From: Candidatus Poribacteria bacterium | GTDB lineage: Bacteria; Poribacteria; WGA-4E; WGA-3G | NCBI GenBank assembly: GCA_022827885.1 | Contig: JAJEIP010000136.1 | Coordinates: 1 to 32,213, forward strand | Reading direction: 5' to 3' | Length of the DNA: 32,213 nt | Shown here: in pieces, positions 1 through 7,459 of the stretch | Layout of the letters: each line of letters starts with the position of its first letter | Numbering within the stretch: the first letter of the stretch is position 1 | Notes under the pieces: model-generated | Told to the model about the DNA's origin: nothing | Databases searched by the model: none | The model's input: the letters and a program-made list of their open reading frames with translations, nothing else | Made by a program: the position numbers and the translations under genes

Positions 1-565
<565 letters not shown>

Positions 566-570
566 AGTTT

Positions 571-652
571 TGAAGTACATCTTCAGAAAACTGAAGTGCA
601 CTCACAAGTATTGAAATGCATCTCCGAAAAATCGAAGTGCACTCACAAGCTA
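571..652 (-). repeat. two tandem 41-nt hairpin units in the 16S leader
   Basis: Copies at 571-611 and 612-652 are about 85% alike. Each folds, in the leftward transcript, into a hairpin with a UUUU loop: CUUCAG/CUGAAG in the copy nearer the 16S gene and CUUCGA/UCGGAG in the other. Both stems extend by five further pairs beyond a bulged A at the same place. Differences between the copies mostly keep pairing. The units lie directly between the boxA-like site and the mature 16S 5' end, so they belong to the pre-rRNA leader. A role in processing or folding is inference. Confidence 0.75.
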
Positions 653-682
653 TTAATAGGCACGTCACGTTCACTATTTAAC

Positions 683-694
683 TTTCAAAGAACA
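683..694 (-). promoter_or_regulatory. boxA-like antitermination site in rRNA leader
   Basis: The leftward transcript reads TGTTCTTTGAAA, close to the boxA element of bacterial rRNA leaders and spacers (NusB/S10 antitermination). It lies about 25 nt downstream of the predicted transcription start and upstream of the leader hairpins, which is the expected position. Confidence 0.65.
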
Positions 695-725
695 AATTCA
701 CCTTTCTTGTCAAAAGGTAATGTTA

Positions 726-754
726 ATTATACACCCTAACGAAAGGTTTGTCAA
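726..754 (-). promoter_or_regulatory. consensus sigma70-type rRNA promoter
   Basis: On the minus strand a perfect -35 TTGACA (749-754) and a perfect -10 TATAAT (726-731) are separated by exactly 17 bp. An A/T-rich stretch (755-785) upstream could act as an UP element. The predicted start is near 719, giving a leader of about 155 nt before the 16S gene. Confidence 0.9.
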
Positions 755-914
755 ATAAAATTGTAAAAAAAATGTATAATTTAACCCGAAAAGTCCATTT
801 TTATAACAATTTTATCTCTTTTTTCTATAAAAACGTCTCTTTTAGAGGTCTTCGGTAGTCTGGCGTAATTTTTACGCGATTTCGCGCTTCAGACGCACCC
901 TTTGTTCCATATAC
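755..914. other. non-coding gap between rRNA promoter and deacetylase fragment
   Basis: A/T-rich sequence with small palindromes: GCGTAA/TTACGC around TTT near 864-878, and CGCG-ATTT-CGCG just after it. A weak CTCT/AGAG stem followed by a T-run (about 828-848, leftward) could end transcription from the deacetylase fragment before the rRNA promoter. No gene is seen. Confidence 0.4.
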
Positions 915-1430
915 TCACCAGTATGTTATGCTTTTCCCAATTGTCTCCGATGCATCAACGTATTTAGCCAGATCGCGCAACGCAATAACAGTGCAACCCG
1001 TGTCACGAAGATAATCCATGTAGGTCTTAAACAGTTCGGGTGAGACATCGACCCACGGATGTTCAAGTGCAGGCACGCCGTGAAACGTCAGGACGGCGAT
1101 TTTTCCGTCCTTTGCCTGTTCAACCGCCCAGACTAAATCCTCGAATCCGTAGTTTGGGCCGGGAACACCTGTTGACGGAATGACCAACGGATGATGGACA
1201 TTCGGATCATAAATCGGTCCACGTCCACCCTCTGGATGAAATGGAAACTCCGGTCCAATGCCACGCCGCGCGAAACGGTACCCTTTTTCTGTCAGCACTT
1301 CTAACGCTTCGGGTCCGCGACAATCCGCAGGATAACCAAAGGTCTCAGGGATAGGAATACCGTATGCCTCGCATCGTTTATCAATGTGTATCAAGTCTGC
1401 CAGAAACTCTTCTTTCGACTGTGTAGTGGT
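915..1430 (-). pseudogene. polysaccharide deacetylase (NodB-like), C-terminal fragment
   Basis: From about codon 45 of the open frame the product reads like the second half of a polysaccharide deacetylase: ESK-type helix (QSKEEFLADL), a barrel strand with TFGYPADC, then VLTFHGVP, typical of the last catalytic strand with its histidine. The N-terminal half, which should hold the metal-binding Asp-Asp and HxxxH motifs, is absent. The first ~44 codons of the open frame are read from the tail of the neighbouring tnpB in another frame, so they are not native. The simplest reading is truncation by transposon insertion or an associated deletion. The missing half is not found upstream of the element in this window. 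The fragment is unlikely to be catalytic. Confidence 0.75.
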
Positions 1431-1500
1431 GTGTTTGTCAGTGTACCCCGTGCTAAAGCATTGGAGACCTGTTAAGAGGTTACCCCCAACAAGCCTGATG
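1425..1500 (-). ncRNA. probable 3' end of TnpB guide RNA (omega/reRNA) and element right end
   Basis: TnpB guide RNAs overlap the 3' end of tnpB and run through the right end into flanking DNA. Here the stop (1480) is followed leftward by a small palindrome TGCTAAAGCA (1451-1460) with flanking GGGG, and deacetylase-like codons resume near 1427. The guide would therefore be copied from the deacetylase side of about 1430-1450. The exact boundary cannot be set from one copy. Confidence 0.4.
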
Positions 1501-2691
1501 TAGCAAAGGATTTCTCGTTTCAGTGAGGATGGCATCCCATACCTCTCCACGAAGGGCACAAGCCGCCCTGTGTAAAATGTTCAACGCCGCGTTGTGGTCG
1601 CGATCAAGTTTCAAACCACACGATTTACAATCGAACAGACGCTCAGACAACTTCAGTTTGATAGCCGATTTCTGACAGCATTCCGAACACGTTTGACTTG
1701 TGTAGTGTGGTGGCACTTGATGGAAATGTTTACCATCGCGTTTTGCCACATAGTGACACCAATCAAAGAACATACCCCAAGACGCATCCGAAATAGATTT
1801 TGCAAGGTGTCTGTTCTTGACCATATTGATAGGTTTGAGTTTCTCCGCAACAACGGCATCAAACCCTTTGTGGTGAAAAAGTTTATAGATGGTCTTGGCA
1901 ATAAAGTCAAGACGTTGACACGCTATAATATCGTGTTGTTTTGCCAAAGCGTCTTTTGCTTTATACCAGCGTTTACTTCGGTATTGCTTACGCGAAAAGT
2001 CGCGATGCAAGCGTATCAACTTCTGTTCGGCTTGGCGATAAAAGCGAGGGTTCTCCTCTTTTTCACCGTCAGAAGTCGTCAGAAAGTCGTGTGTGCCAAC
2101 GTCTACACCACACGCAGATTTCGGAACACAAGGGACCGTATCAGGCACTTCGCAAACGATAAAGACATACCAGCCGCGCGCCGTCTTTTTCAGCGTGACC
2201 TCTTTCGGATCTCCGATGAACGGACGGTGCTGGCGGATTTTCACTTCACCTATTTTTGGCACTTTCAAACGGTTATACCGAGTGCCGGTTTCACGAATCG
2301 GAGTTTGACGAACACGGATACCCGTCTTGAGTTTGTGTTTTCGCAGACTCCACGTTAGAGAACGGACGGAACGCTTGAACTTCGGATACCCCTTCTTCTC
2401 CGCGCCTTCCCGGCAATGACGTTGAAAATGCTCATGTGCAGCGGTGACGCGTTTGATCGTGGAAACTTGCATATCCTGCGGATGTTCAGAATAGTGAGAA
2501 GTGGTCGCGCGGAGGTTCCTCAGATGGTTGATCTGGTCATACATCGACACAGACTTGCGACCATAGTCCCACATCTGATTCCGCATCTGGAGCATATAGT
2601 TCTGCAACTGCTTTTGATGGCGCAACTCCGCAAAGAGCCACTGCTCCTCTGTTTTCGTAGGATACGCACGATATTTAAAGGTTTGTTTCAT
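1480..2691 (-). CDS. tnpB: TnpB RNA-guided nuclease (OrfB of IS200/IS605 or IS607 type)
   Basis: A 403-residue protein of normal TnpB length. N-terminal OrfB helix-turn-helix region begins MKQTFKYRAYPT. The split RuvC nuclease is intact: Asp197 in GVDVG (motif I), Glu283 in VVAEKL (motif II), and Asp363/Asp365 in LDRDHNAALNIL (motif III). A four-cysteine zinc finger lies between them (Cys335, Cys338, Cys355, Cys358). TnpB proteins use an RNA from the transposon's right end to cut DNA next to a short target motif and so favour retention of the element. The start has a plausible promoter and a large hairpin upstream. The stop lies within 60 bp of the broken deacetylase. No TnpA of the Y1 type is present; a serine-recombinase remnant lies upstream. 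Catalytic residues suggest it could be active. Confidence 0.93.
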   Translation of the reverse strand: MKQTFKYRAYPTKTEEQWLFAELRHQKQLQNYMLQMRNQMWDYGRKSVSMYDQINHLRNLRATTSHYSEHPQDMQVSTIKRVTAAHEHFQRHCREGAEKKGYPKFKRSVRSLTWSLRKHKLKTGIRVRQTPIRETGTRYNRLKVPKIGEVKIRQHRPFIGDPKEVTLKKTARGWYVFIVCEVPDTVPCVPKSACGVDVGTHDFLTTSDGEKEENPRFYRQAEQKLIRLHRDFSRKQYRSKRWYKAKDALAKQHDIIACQRLDFIAKTIYKLFHHKGFDAVVAEKLKPINMVKNRHLAKSISDASWGMFFDWCHYVAKRDGKHFHQVPPHYTSQTCSECCQKSAIKLKLSERLFDCKSCGLKLDRDHNAALNILHRAACALRGEVWDAILTETRNPLLHQACWG

Positions 2692-2695
2692 GGGC

Positions 2696-2790
2696 TATCA
2701 CACATCACACTTTTAACCCCTTACGAGTGGGTAGGAAACCGACACGTAACCCTGCGGTTACGCTCGTAATGTCGGTTTCCAGTGTGATAC
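2696..2790 (-). repeat. large imperfect palindrome upstream of tnpB (left-end structure)
   Basis: An 11-bp perfect inverted repeat GGAAACCGACA (2734-2744) / TGTCGGTTTCC (2770-2780) encloses a second stem CGTAACC (2745-2751) / GGTTACG (2756-2762). Outside it, ATCACACT (2704-2711) pairs with AGTGTGAT (2781-2788). TTACGAG (2721-2727) can alternatively pair with CTCGTAA (2763-2769). Subterminal hairpins of this kind are typical of IS200/IS605 ends; here it may also act as a leader structure for tnpB. Confidence 0.7.
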
Positions 2791-2794
2791 ATAT

Positions 2795-2823
2795 ATTAAA
2801 CCACAATTTACTGAGACTGTCAA
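2795..2823 (-). promoter_or_regulatory. predicted promoter for tnpB
   Basis: Perfect -35 TTGACA (2818-2823), 17-bp spacer, -10 TTTAAT (2795-2800), reading leftward. Transcription would begin near 2788, so the palindrome would be in the 5' leader of the tnpB mRNA. Confidence 0.55.
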
Positions 2824-2841
2824 GTGTTTTTTCAAAAAACG

Positions 2842-3018
2842 CTATGGCCTAACAGACGAGGGTGGATTTTCCTCCCCCGAATGAATCCAGGGGTTTCCAA
2901 TCCGTAAACTTTGATGAGAACGGCTGCCATAGAGTTTCGCACAAAAGACAGTCATAATTTCCATGACGTCACCGGTGAGTTCTTCTTCAAAAGACGGTGG
3001 CTCACCTTCAGGCTTAAA
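2842..3018 (-). pseudogene. IS607-type serine recombinase (TnpA) C-terminal remnant
   Basis: An open stretch of 58 codons without a start codon, bounded upstream by a stop (3019-3021). It contains SFEEELTGDVMEIM followed by TVFCAKLYGSRSHQ, which resembles the C-terminal end of IS607-family serine recombinases (the '...EEELVEDxLxIIxVFsarLYGsR' helix). The catalytic serine domain and the DNA-binding domain are missing. The remnant lies upstream of tnpB in the same direction, the usual tnpA-tnpB order, but 150 bp away instead of adjacent. It may be the decayed partner of this TnpB or a relic of another element. Identification is by motif memory only. Confidence 0.55.
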
Positions 3019-3067
3019 TCAGAAAACACACGTGTCCGGTCAAAATGTTTTGAAAAGTTATAGAGGT

Positions 3068-3349
3068 TCAGTTAGAGGGTTCTGCGACACCGCCGCCGAT
3101 GGCAGGGAGGAAATGAATTTCTGCGTCCGCGTCAACGCGTTCGAGGAGGGATCCCCGACTCAGGAGACCGTTGATATATATGGCGATACCGGGCTTAAGA
3201 CGGTCTTCTTCACATAGCCGTGCTTTGATACCCGGATGGCGACTTTCCAAATTGTCAATCACTTCACGGACAGTCGCACCGGGGAGCGTAATGTTCGCTT
3301 CGCCGCCTGTAAACTTACGCATGAGGGGAGGAATAACTACGGTTGGCAT
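3068..3349 (-). CDS. ThiS/MoaD-family sulfur-carrier (ubiquitin-like) protein
   Basis: A 93-residue beta-grasp protein: TVVIPPLMRKFTGG start, TVREVIDNLESRHPGI helix, and a C-terminal FLPAIGGG. Such proteins carry sulfur as a thiocarboxylate on a terminal Gly-Gly for molybdopterin, thiamin, cysteine or other syntheses. It is last in the leftward molybdenum-hydroxylase operon, which suggests a role in molybdopterin supply or cofactor sulfuration. Unusually, six residues (VAEPSN) follow the glycines, so the Gly-Gly is not terminal; activation would need trimming, or the protein is non-canonical. No good Shine-Dalgarno precedes the ATG. A GC-rich hairpin separates it from the gene before it. Confidence 0.85.
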   Translation of the reverse strand: MPTVVIPPLMRKFTGGEANITLPGATVREVIDNLESRHPGIKARLCEEDRLKPGIAIYINGLLSRGSLLERVDADAEIHFLPAIGGGVAEPSN

Positions 3350-3391
3350 TTTTAGTGGTTATCGGTTATGGGTTGTCAGTTAAGAGAGAAA

Positions 3392-3412
3392 GGCGCGCTC
3401 GGAAAGCGCGCC
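3392..3412. repeat. GC-rich intergenic hairpin, attenuator-like
   Basis: Perfect 8-bp arms GGCGCGCT (3392-3399) and AGCGCGCC (3405-3412) around CGGAA. Read leftward it is followed by TTTCTCTC, a weak terminator tail. It lies between the molybdopterin subunit stop and the sulfur-carrier start, so it may reduce read-through. It also fits the hairpin family scattered over this window (loop GGAA). Confidence 0.6.
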
Positions 3413-3428
3413 TCCCCGTGTTTGAGTG

Positions 3429-5684
3429 TTAGATCTTGCCCATGGCTTTCAGAAGCCGATCAGGCGACATCGGGAGCTCTGTCATTCGAATGCCGATAGC
3501 GTCGTAGATAGCATTGGCGATGGCAGCCATCGGTGGCACAATGGGTACTTCACCGACCCCACGCACACCATACGGATGCCCCGGATTCGGGACTTCAACG
3601 ATGACGGCATCAATCATAGGTAAATCTAAGCAGGTTGGCATCCGGTAATCGAGGAAACTGGCGTTGGTCATAGTGCCTTCGTCATTGTAGATGTATTCCT
3701 CATTCAATGCCCATCCGATACCCTGAACAGCACCACCCTGTATTTGCCCTTCAACGTAGCTCGGATGGATGGCTCTTCCTGCGTCCTGGACTGCGGTATA
3801 ACGGAGGATCTCGACCTTACCCGTCTCCTCGTCCACTGCTACATCTACAATGTGCGTTGCGTAGGCACCTCCTGCACCACCGGGATTCACTGTTCCACTG
3901 CCTACCACCGGACCCCCAGTTTGACCGAGCCGTCCACAGAGGTCGCGGAAACTAATCTGCTCCTCTTTGCCGTTGATGCATGAAAATTCGCCATCTGCAA
4001 ACTGCACGTTGGCTTCGTCAACTTCCCAGAGTTTCGCGGCGCGTGCGATCATCTTCCGCTTGACATCCTGTGCGGCTTCATAAGCGGCGTAACCCGTTGC
4101 GTAGGTTGTGCGGCTACCGCCCGTTACAGCGGTGTAACCGACAGAATTGGTATCAACAACGCTTGGGTTGACCGACTCGGCGGGGATACCGAGGACTTCT
4201 GCCGCCTGCATAGCGATCGAAGAACGAGTACCACCGATATCTGTGGAACCTTCAATGAGGTTAATTGTGCCATCGGAGTTGACATTAATCGTAACGCTCG
4301 ACTCCAAGCCGATATTGAACCAGTAACCCGAAGCGACACCGCGCCCGTGGTGCTTCTGCCCATTCGGTGCGGTATAGTGGGGATGCGCTTTCGCGGTTTC
4401 AACTGTCTCAATACAGCCGATGCGGGGGTGAACGGGTCCATCTGCGCGTCGGTCGCCCTCTTTTGCTCCGTTGAGCAATCGGAATTCAAGCGGATCGATG
4501 CCGAGTTTCTCGGCGAGTTCGTCAACAACTGTCTCTGAACCGAAAGCGGCGTTTGGCGCTCCGGGGGCGCGATAGGGTGCGGTTTTCGGTTTATTGACAA
4601 CGACATCGTAGCCGTCAATGACGACGTTTTCAATGTTGTAGGGTGCAAAGATACACATTGCGCCGGGACCAACGGGGGCACCCGGGTACGCACCGCCTTC
4701 GAAAGCGAGATACGCTTCAGCGGCGGTTATCTTACCTTCTTTGGTCGCACCCATCTTGACCCGGACGTAGGAGGCAGGTGTCGGGCCTGTGCCTTCAAAT
4801 ACATCCGCACGGTTCATGAGCACCTTAACCGGCTTACCTGTTTTCTTTGCCAGCAACGCAGCGACCGGTTTGATGTAAACGCTAATCTTACCGCCAAACC
4901 CGCCGCCAATCTCCATCGGAACCACCTTAATTTTGGAAATAGGGTATTGGAGAATTTCGGCGACCTGTTCACGAACAGTAAACGCGCCCTGTGTGCTACA
5001 CCATATCGTGAGTTGACCATCTTGGTTAAAATGCGCCGTGGCGTTGTGAGGTTCAATATAACCTTGGTGAACAGTGCCTGTAACGAAATCACGTTCAACA
5101 ACGATATCGGCTTCGGCGAATCCTTTTTCAGGGTCACCCAACTGATGTTGGATATGACTTGCGACGTTGCTGGGTTCATCAGCCGTCTCGCCCATTGAGG
5201 TGGTTTTCAGGGTTTCGTGCAGGAGGGGTGCGTCTGCTTCCATTGCTTGGCGCACCTCTAAGACGGGTGGCAGCACCTCGTATTCGACATCAATGAGTGT
5301 GCACGCTTCTTCTGCGATATGCGGACTTGTCGCGGCGACAGCAGCAACGGCGTGTCCCTGGTATAGCACCTTATCGCTTGCCAAGATATTGTCGCAGAGA
5401 TACTTGAGATTGACTGCACCTTCGCCTAAGTCTGCGATTCTGTCCTCAGCGTCAGGCAAGTCCTGCGCGGTGGCAACGCCTTTAACGCCGGGATAGGCTT
5501 CGGCACGACTGGTGTCAATCGATACGATTCTCGCGTGGGCGTGTGGGCTCCGCAGGACCCTCCCATGCAGGAGTCCGGTCATTTGGAAATCTGCCCCGTA
5601 AAGTGCGCGACCGGTAACTTTGTCGACGCCGTCATGGCGGATGGGGCGGGTGCCGATGACTTTATATTCTTTCTTTTCAGTCAT
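3429..5684 (-). CDS. molybdenum hydroxylase (xanthine dehydrogenase family), molybdopterin subunit
   Basis: A 751-residue large subunit. N-terminal aldehyde oxidase/xanthine dehydrogenase a/b hammerhead domain starts KVIGTRPIRHDGVDKVTGRA; the molybdopterin-binding part has STQGAF (~230-235), GGGFGGK (260-266), PYRAPGAPNAAFG (370-382) and VRGVGE. Glu712 is the expected catalytic base. The position that is Glu in true xanthine dehydrogenases (after GGFGGK) is Ile267, while the Arg of the second substrate motif is kept (Arg372). It lacks the CoxL AYRCSFR loop, so it is not a form I CO dehydrogenase. Substrate is unknown: an N-heterocycle or aldehyde. Shine-Dalgarno GGAGG lies 10 nt before the ATG. 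The start lies 42 nt after the 2Fe-2S gene. Confidence 0.93.
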   Translation of the reverse strand: MTEKKEYKVIGTRPIRHDGVDKVTGRALYGADFQMTGLLHGRVLRSPHAHARIVSIDTSRAEAYPGVKGVATAQDLPDAEDRIADLGEGAVNLKYLCDNILASDKVLYQGHAVAAVAATSPHIAEEACTLIDVEYEVLPPVLEVRQAMEADAPLLHETLKTTSMGETADEPSNVASHIQHQLGDPEKGFAEADIVVERDFVTGTVHQGYIEPHNATAHFNQDGQLTIWCSTQGAFTVREQVAEILQYPISKIKVVPMEIGGGFGGKISVYIKPVAALLAKKTGKPVKVLMNRADVFEGTGPTPASYVRVKMGATKEGKITAAEAYLAFEGGAYPGAPVGPGAMCIFAPYNIENVVIDGYDVVVNKPKTAPYRAPGAPNAAFGSETVVDELAEKLGIDPLEFRLLNGAKEGDRRADGPVHPRIGCIETVETAKAHPHYTAPNGQKHHGRGVASGYWFNIGLESSVTINVNSDGTINLIEGSTDIGGTRSSIAMQAAEVLGIPAESVNPSVVDTNSVGYTAVTGGSRTTYATGYAAYEAAQDVKRKMIARAAKLWEVDEANVQFADGEFSCINGKEEQISFRDLCGRLGQTGGPVVGSGTVNPGGAGGAYATHIVDVAVDEETGKVEILRYTAVQDAGRAIHPSYVEGQIQGGAVQGIGWALNEEYIYNDEGTMTNASFLDYRMPTCLDLPMIDAVIVEVPNPGHPYGVRGVGEVPIVPPMAAIANAIYDAIGIRMTELPMSPDRLLKAMGKI

Positions 5685-5726
5685 TACGCATATACCTCCG
5701 ATTTATGAGATTGCGTTTGTATGAAC

Positions 5727-6203
5727 TTAAGCAGAGGTTTCCTTAGCGGCATCCATCACCGCTTTGACGATTTTATCATAGCCGGTACAGCGACACAGGT
5801 TCCCCGCTAACCAGTACCGAATTTCGTGTTCGGTTGGATTCGGGTTGCTATCCAGGAGCGCCTTGGCACTCATAATAAAGCCGGGTGTGCAAATACCGCA
5901 CTGGAGTGCAGCGTTTTCCAAGAATGCGTCTTGGATCGGGTGCAGCTTGTCGGGGTCCGCGAGACCTTCTATGGTTTCGACAGATTTGCCTTCAGTTTCT
6001 ACGCCGAGGACGAGACATGAATTGACGAGTCTGCCGTCGAGGATGACACTGCAAGCACCGCAATTTCCGTTGTTGCATCCCTCTTTAGCACCTGTAAGGT
6101 AGAGTTCATCCCTGAGAACTTCGAGGAGGCTTTGCCGGGATTCGCAGAGAAATTCTACTGTTTCGCCATTGATAGTGGTTTGAACGTGCGATTTTCTCGC
6201 CAT
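5727..6203 (-). CDS. molybdenum hydroxylase, 2Fe-2S subunit
   Basis: A 158-residue small subunit with both iron-sulfur clusters of the family. The N-terminal plant-type ferredoxin cluster uses Cys43, Cys48, Cys51 and Cys63 (CNNGNCGAC...NSC). The C-terminal helical domain cluster uses Cys102, Cys105, Cys137 and Cys139 (QCGICTPG...LCRCTGY). It passes electrons from the molybdenum site to FAD. Length is typical. The start has AAGGAA about 8 nt upstream and lies 21 nt after the FAD-subunit stop, so the genes are co-transcribed. Confidence 0.95.
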   Translation of the reverse strand: MARKSHVQTTINGETVEFLCESRQSLLEVLRDELYLTGAKEGCNNGNCGACSVILDGRLVNSCLVLGVETEGKSVETIEGLADPDKLHPIQDAFLENAALQCGICTPGFIMSAKALLDSNPNPTEHEIRYWLAGNLCRCTGYDKIVKAVMDAAKETSA

Positions 6204-6224
6204 AGTATGGTTCCTTTCATTTTT

Positions 6225-7097
6225 TTAATCTCGGATTCTCTGGATTGCGCCGTTGAGTGCGCGTCGCGTCAGCACACCGACGAGGTGTGTCCGCTGCTCG
6301 GCAGTCCCACGCATATCGCTAATCGGGCGTGCGATGGCTTGTGCAGCTTGTGCGGCATCATCAATCGCGGCATCAGAAACCTCGCGACCTGCGAGGAGTG
6401 TGCTGGCTTCCTCAGCAAAGAGCGGGGTGGGGGCGACAGCAGCGAGTGCGATACGTGCAGAGACGATTGTCTCTTTGGCATCATCAAGTGTCACAGAAGC
6501 ACCGGCACCGACGACAGCGATATCCATTTCATTGCGCGGGATAAACCGGAGATAGAAGGAACTGGAATTGCTTGCGGGTGCTGGTATCTTTAGAGAGACG
6601 AGCATCTCGCCGTTTTCCAGAGCGGTTTGCCCGGGGGCTGTACAGAACTGTTCGACGGGGAGTTCACGCTCGCCGTTTGGACCGGCAATGACACAGGTCG
6701 TATTCAGTACAATTAGCGGCGGTATGCAATCCGCAGCGGGTGAGGCATTACATAGATTACCTCCAACGCCGGCGCGTCCTTGGATGGCAGTGCCACCAAT
6801 AATTTTGGTTGCGTCGATTAAACCGGGATAGGCATCGCAGATGGCATCAACGGCATAAATTTTATAACATTCGACCGCGGCACCGAGCGTTAAGCCGGTG
6901 TTTGCATCGTAATCTAAGACGTTCACCTCAGGGACAGATTTGACATCAATCATCAAGTCAACGTCTCGACGTCCCTCTCGGACATTAACGATGAGGTCGG
7001 TGCCACCCGCCAAGATGCGCGCTTTTTCTCCGTTTTCATCAAGCAGGGCAACGGCTTCCGATAGCGTTTGCGCGGCAACATACGAAAAATCTTGCAT
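6225..7097 (-). CDS. molybdenum hydroxylase, FAD-binding subunit
   Basis: A 290-residue CoxM/XdhB-like middle subunit. FAD pyrophosphate motif AGGTDL (30-35) and the second motif GGNLCNASPAADC (112-124) are clear; the C-terminal CO-dehydrogenase flavoprotein domain follows. It accepts electrons from the 2Fe-2S subunit and passes them to NAD or another acceptor. It is first in the leftward operon, preceded by AAAGGAG and a good promoter about 130 bp upstream. Length and motifs are normal for the family. Confidence 0.94.
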   Translation of the reverse strand: MQDFSYVAAQTLSEAVALLDENGEKARILAGGTDLIVNVREGRRDVDLMIDVKSVPEVNVLDYDANTGLTLGAAVECYKIYAVDAICDAYPGLIDATKIIGGTAIQGRAGVGGNLCNASPAADCIPPLIVLNTTCVIAGPNGERELPVEQFCTAPGQTALENGEMLVSLKIPAPASNSSSFYLRFIPRNEMDIAVVGAGASVTLDDAKETIVSARIALAAVAPTPLFAEEASTLLAGREVSDAAIDDAAQAAQAIARPISDMRGTAEQRTHLVGVLTRRALNGAIQRIRD

Positions 7098-7157
7098 AAA
7101 CGGAATCTCCTTTCATTCCTATCAGTAATTTTATACTTCGTAAAAAGTCGGGACTGA

Positions 7158-7178
7158 GGCGCGGAAACCCCGCCACAG
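7158..7178. repeat. hairpin-family element in operon leader
   Basis: GGCGCGG (7158-7164) and CCCCGCC (7168-7174) pair with one mismatch around AAA and are followed by ACAGA. This resembles the other '...GGAAACC... + ACAG' hairpins of the window. It lies in the leader of the molybdenum-hydroxylase operon. Confidence 0.5.
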
Positions 7179-7226
7179 AAATTGGTATTTATAAGACAGG
7201 TTTTAGAAATATTTATTTTAAACGGT

Positions 7227-7255
7227 AGTATAGCAAAAATTCGGTTTTAAGGCAA
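7227..7255 (-). promoter_or_regulatory. predicted promoter of the molybdenum hydroxylase operon
   Basis: Leftward -35 TTGCCT (7250-7255), 17-bp spacer and -10 TATACT (7227-7232). Transcription would begin near 7220, leaving a 120-nt leader that contains the hairpin at 7158-7174. The promoter begins about 6 bp beyond the stop of the small open frame upstream. Confidence 0.55.
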
Positions 7256-7260
7256 GTTTT

Positions 7261-7416
7261 TTATGTCTTGGAGGGGCATATTTCAGCAATCAACGTATCC
7301 AAACTCATAAACTTAACTTGGATGCCGTTGTAGGTGTTTGTGAAAGCGCGATCTACATCGTGTGCCACGACGAAGTTTTCGCCATATAGTGTACTATTTG
7401 TCAAGTCCGTTTGCAT
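7261..7416 (-). CDS. small open frame, 51 residues, unrecognised
   Basis: Begins MQTDLTNSTLYGENFVVA and ends with a helical tail FMSLDTLIAEICPSKT. Amino-acid use looks protein-like (alternating strand and helix), and the end resembles the C-terminus of small PIN-like proteins, but this is only an impression. Its start lies inside a 32-bp tandem duplication, the other copy of which also has an ATG but a different frame. It could be a small gene or the surviving tail of a longer gene broken by the duplication. Confidence 0.35.
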   Translation of the reverse strand: MQTDLTNSTLYGENFVVAHDVDRAFTNTYNGIQVKFMSLDTLIAEICPSKT

Positions 7417-7450
7417 ATAGTTCTACTATTTGTCAAGTCCACTTGCATAT
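7389..7450. repeat. 32-bp tandem duplication
   Basis: The 17-bp core TACTATTTGTCAAGTCC occurs at 7392-7408 and 7424-7440, with flanking TTGCATAT also repeated, a period of 32 bp. It starts about 10 bp after the adenosine-deaminase-like stop. A third partial unit may follow. Since 32 is not a multiple of three it shifts any frame crossing it. Confidence 0.8.
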
Positions 7451-7459
7451 GGTAGCAAT

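Noticed and set aside
571-652. CRISPR array
   Set aside because: Only two direct units, with no spacers between them; better explained as duplicated leader hairpins.
1594-2358. 254-codon rightward open frame
   Set aside because: Opposite strand of an intact tnpB with clear RuvC motifs; no recognisable product or ribosome site.
2963-3217. 84-codon rightward frame over the sulfur-carrier gene
   Set aside because: Antisense shadow of the ThiS/MoaD-like gene and recombinase remnant.
5727-7097. Form I CO dehydrogenase (cox) operon
   Set aside because: The large subunit lacks the AYRCSFR active-site loop, so the genes are described as a generic molybdenum hydroxylase.
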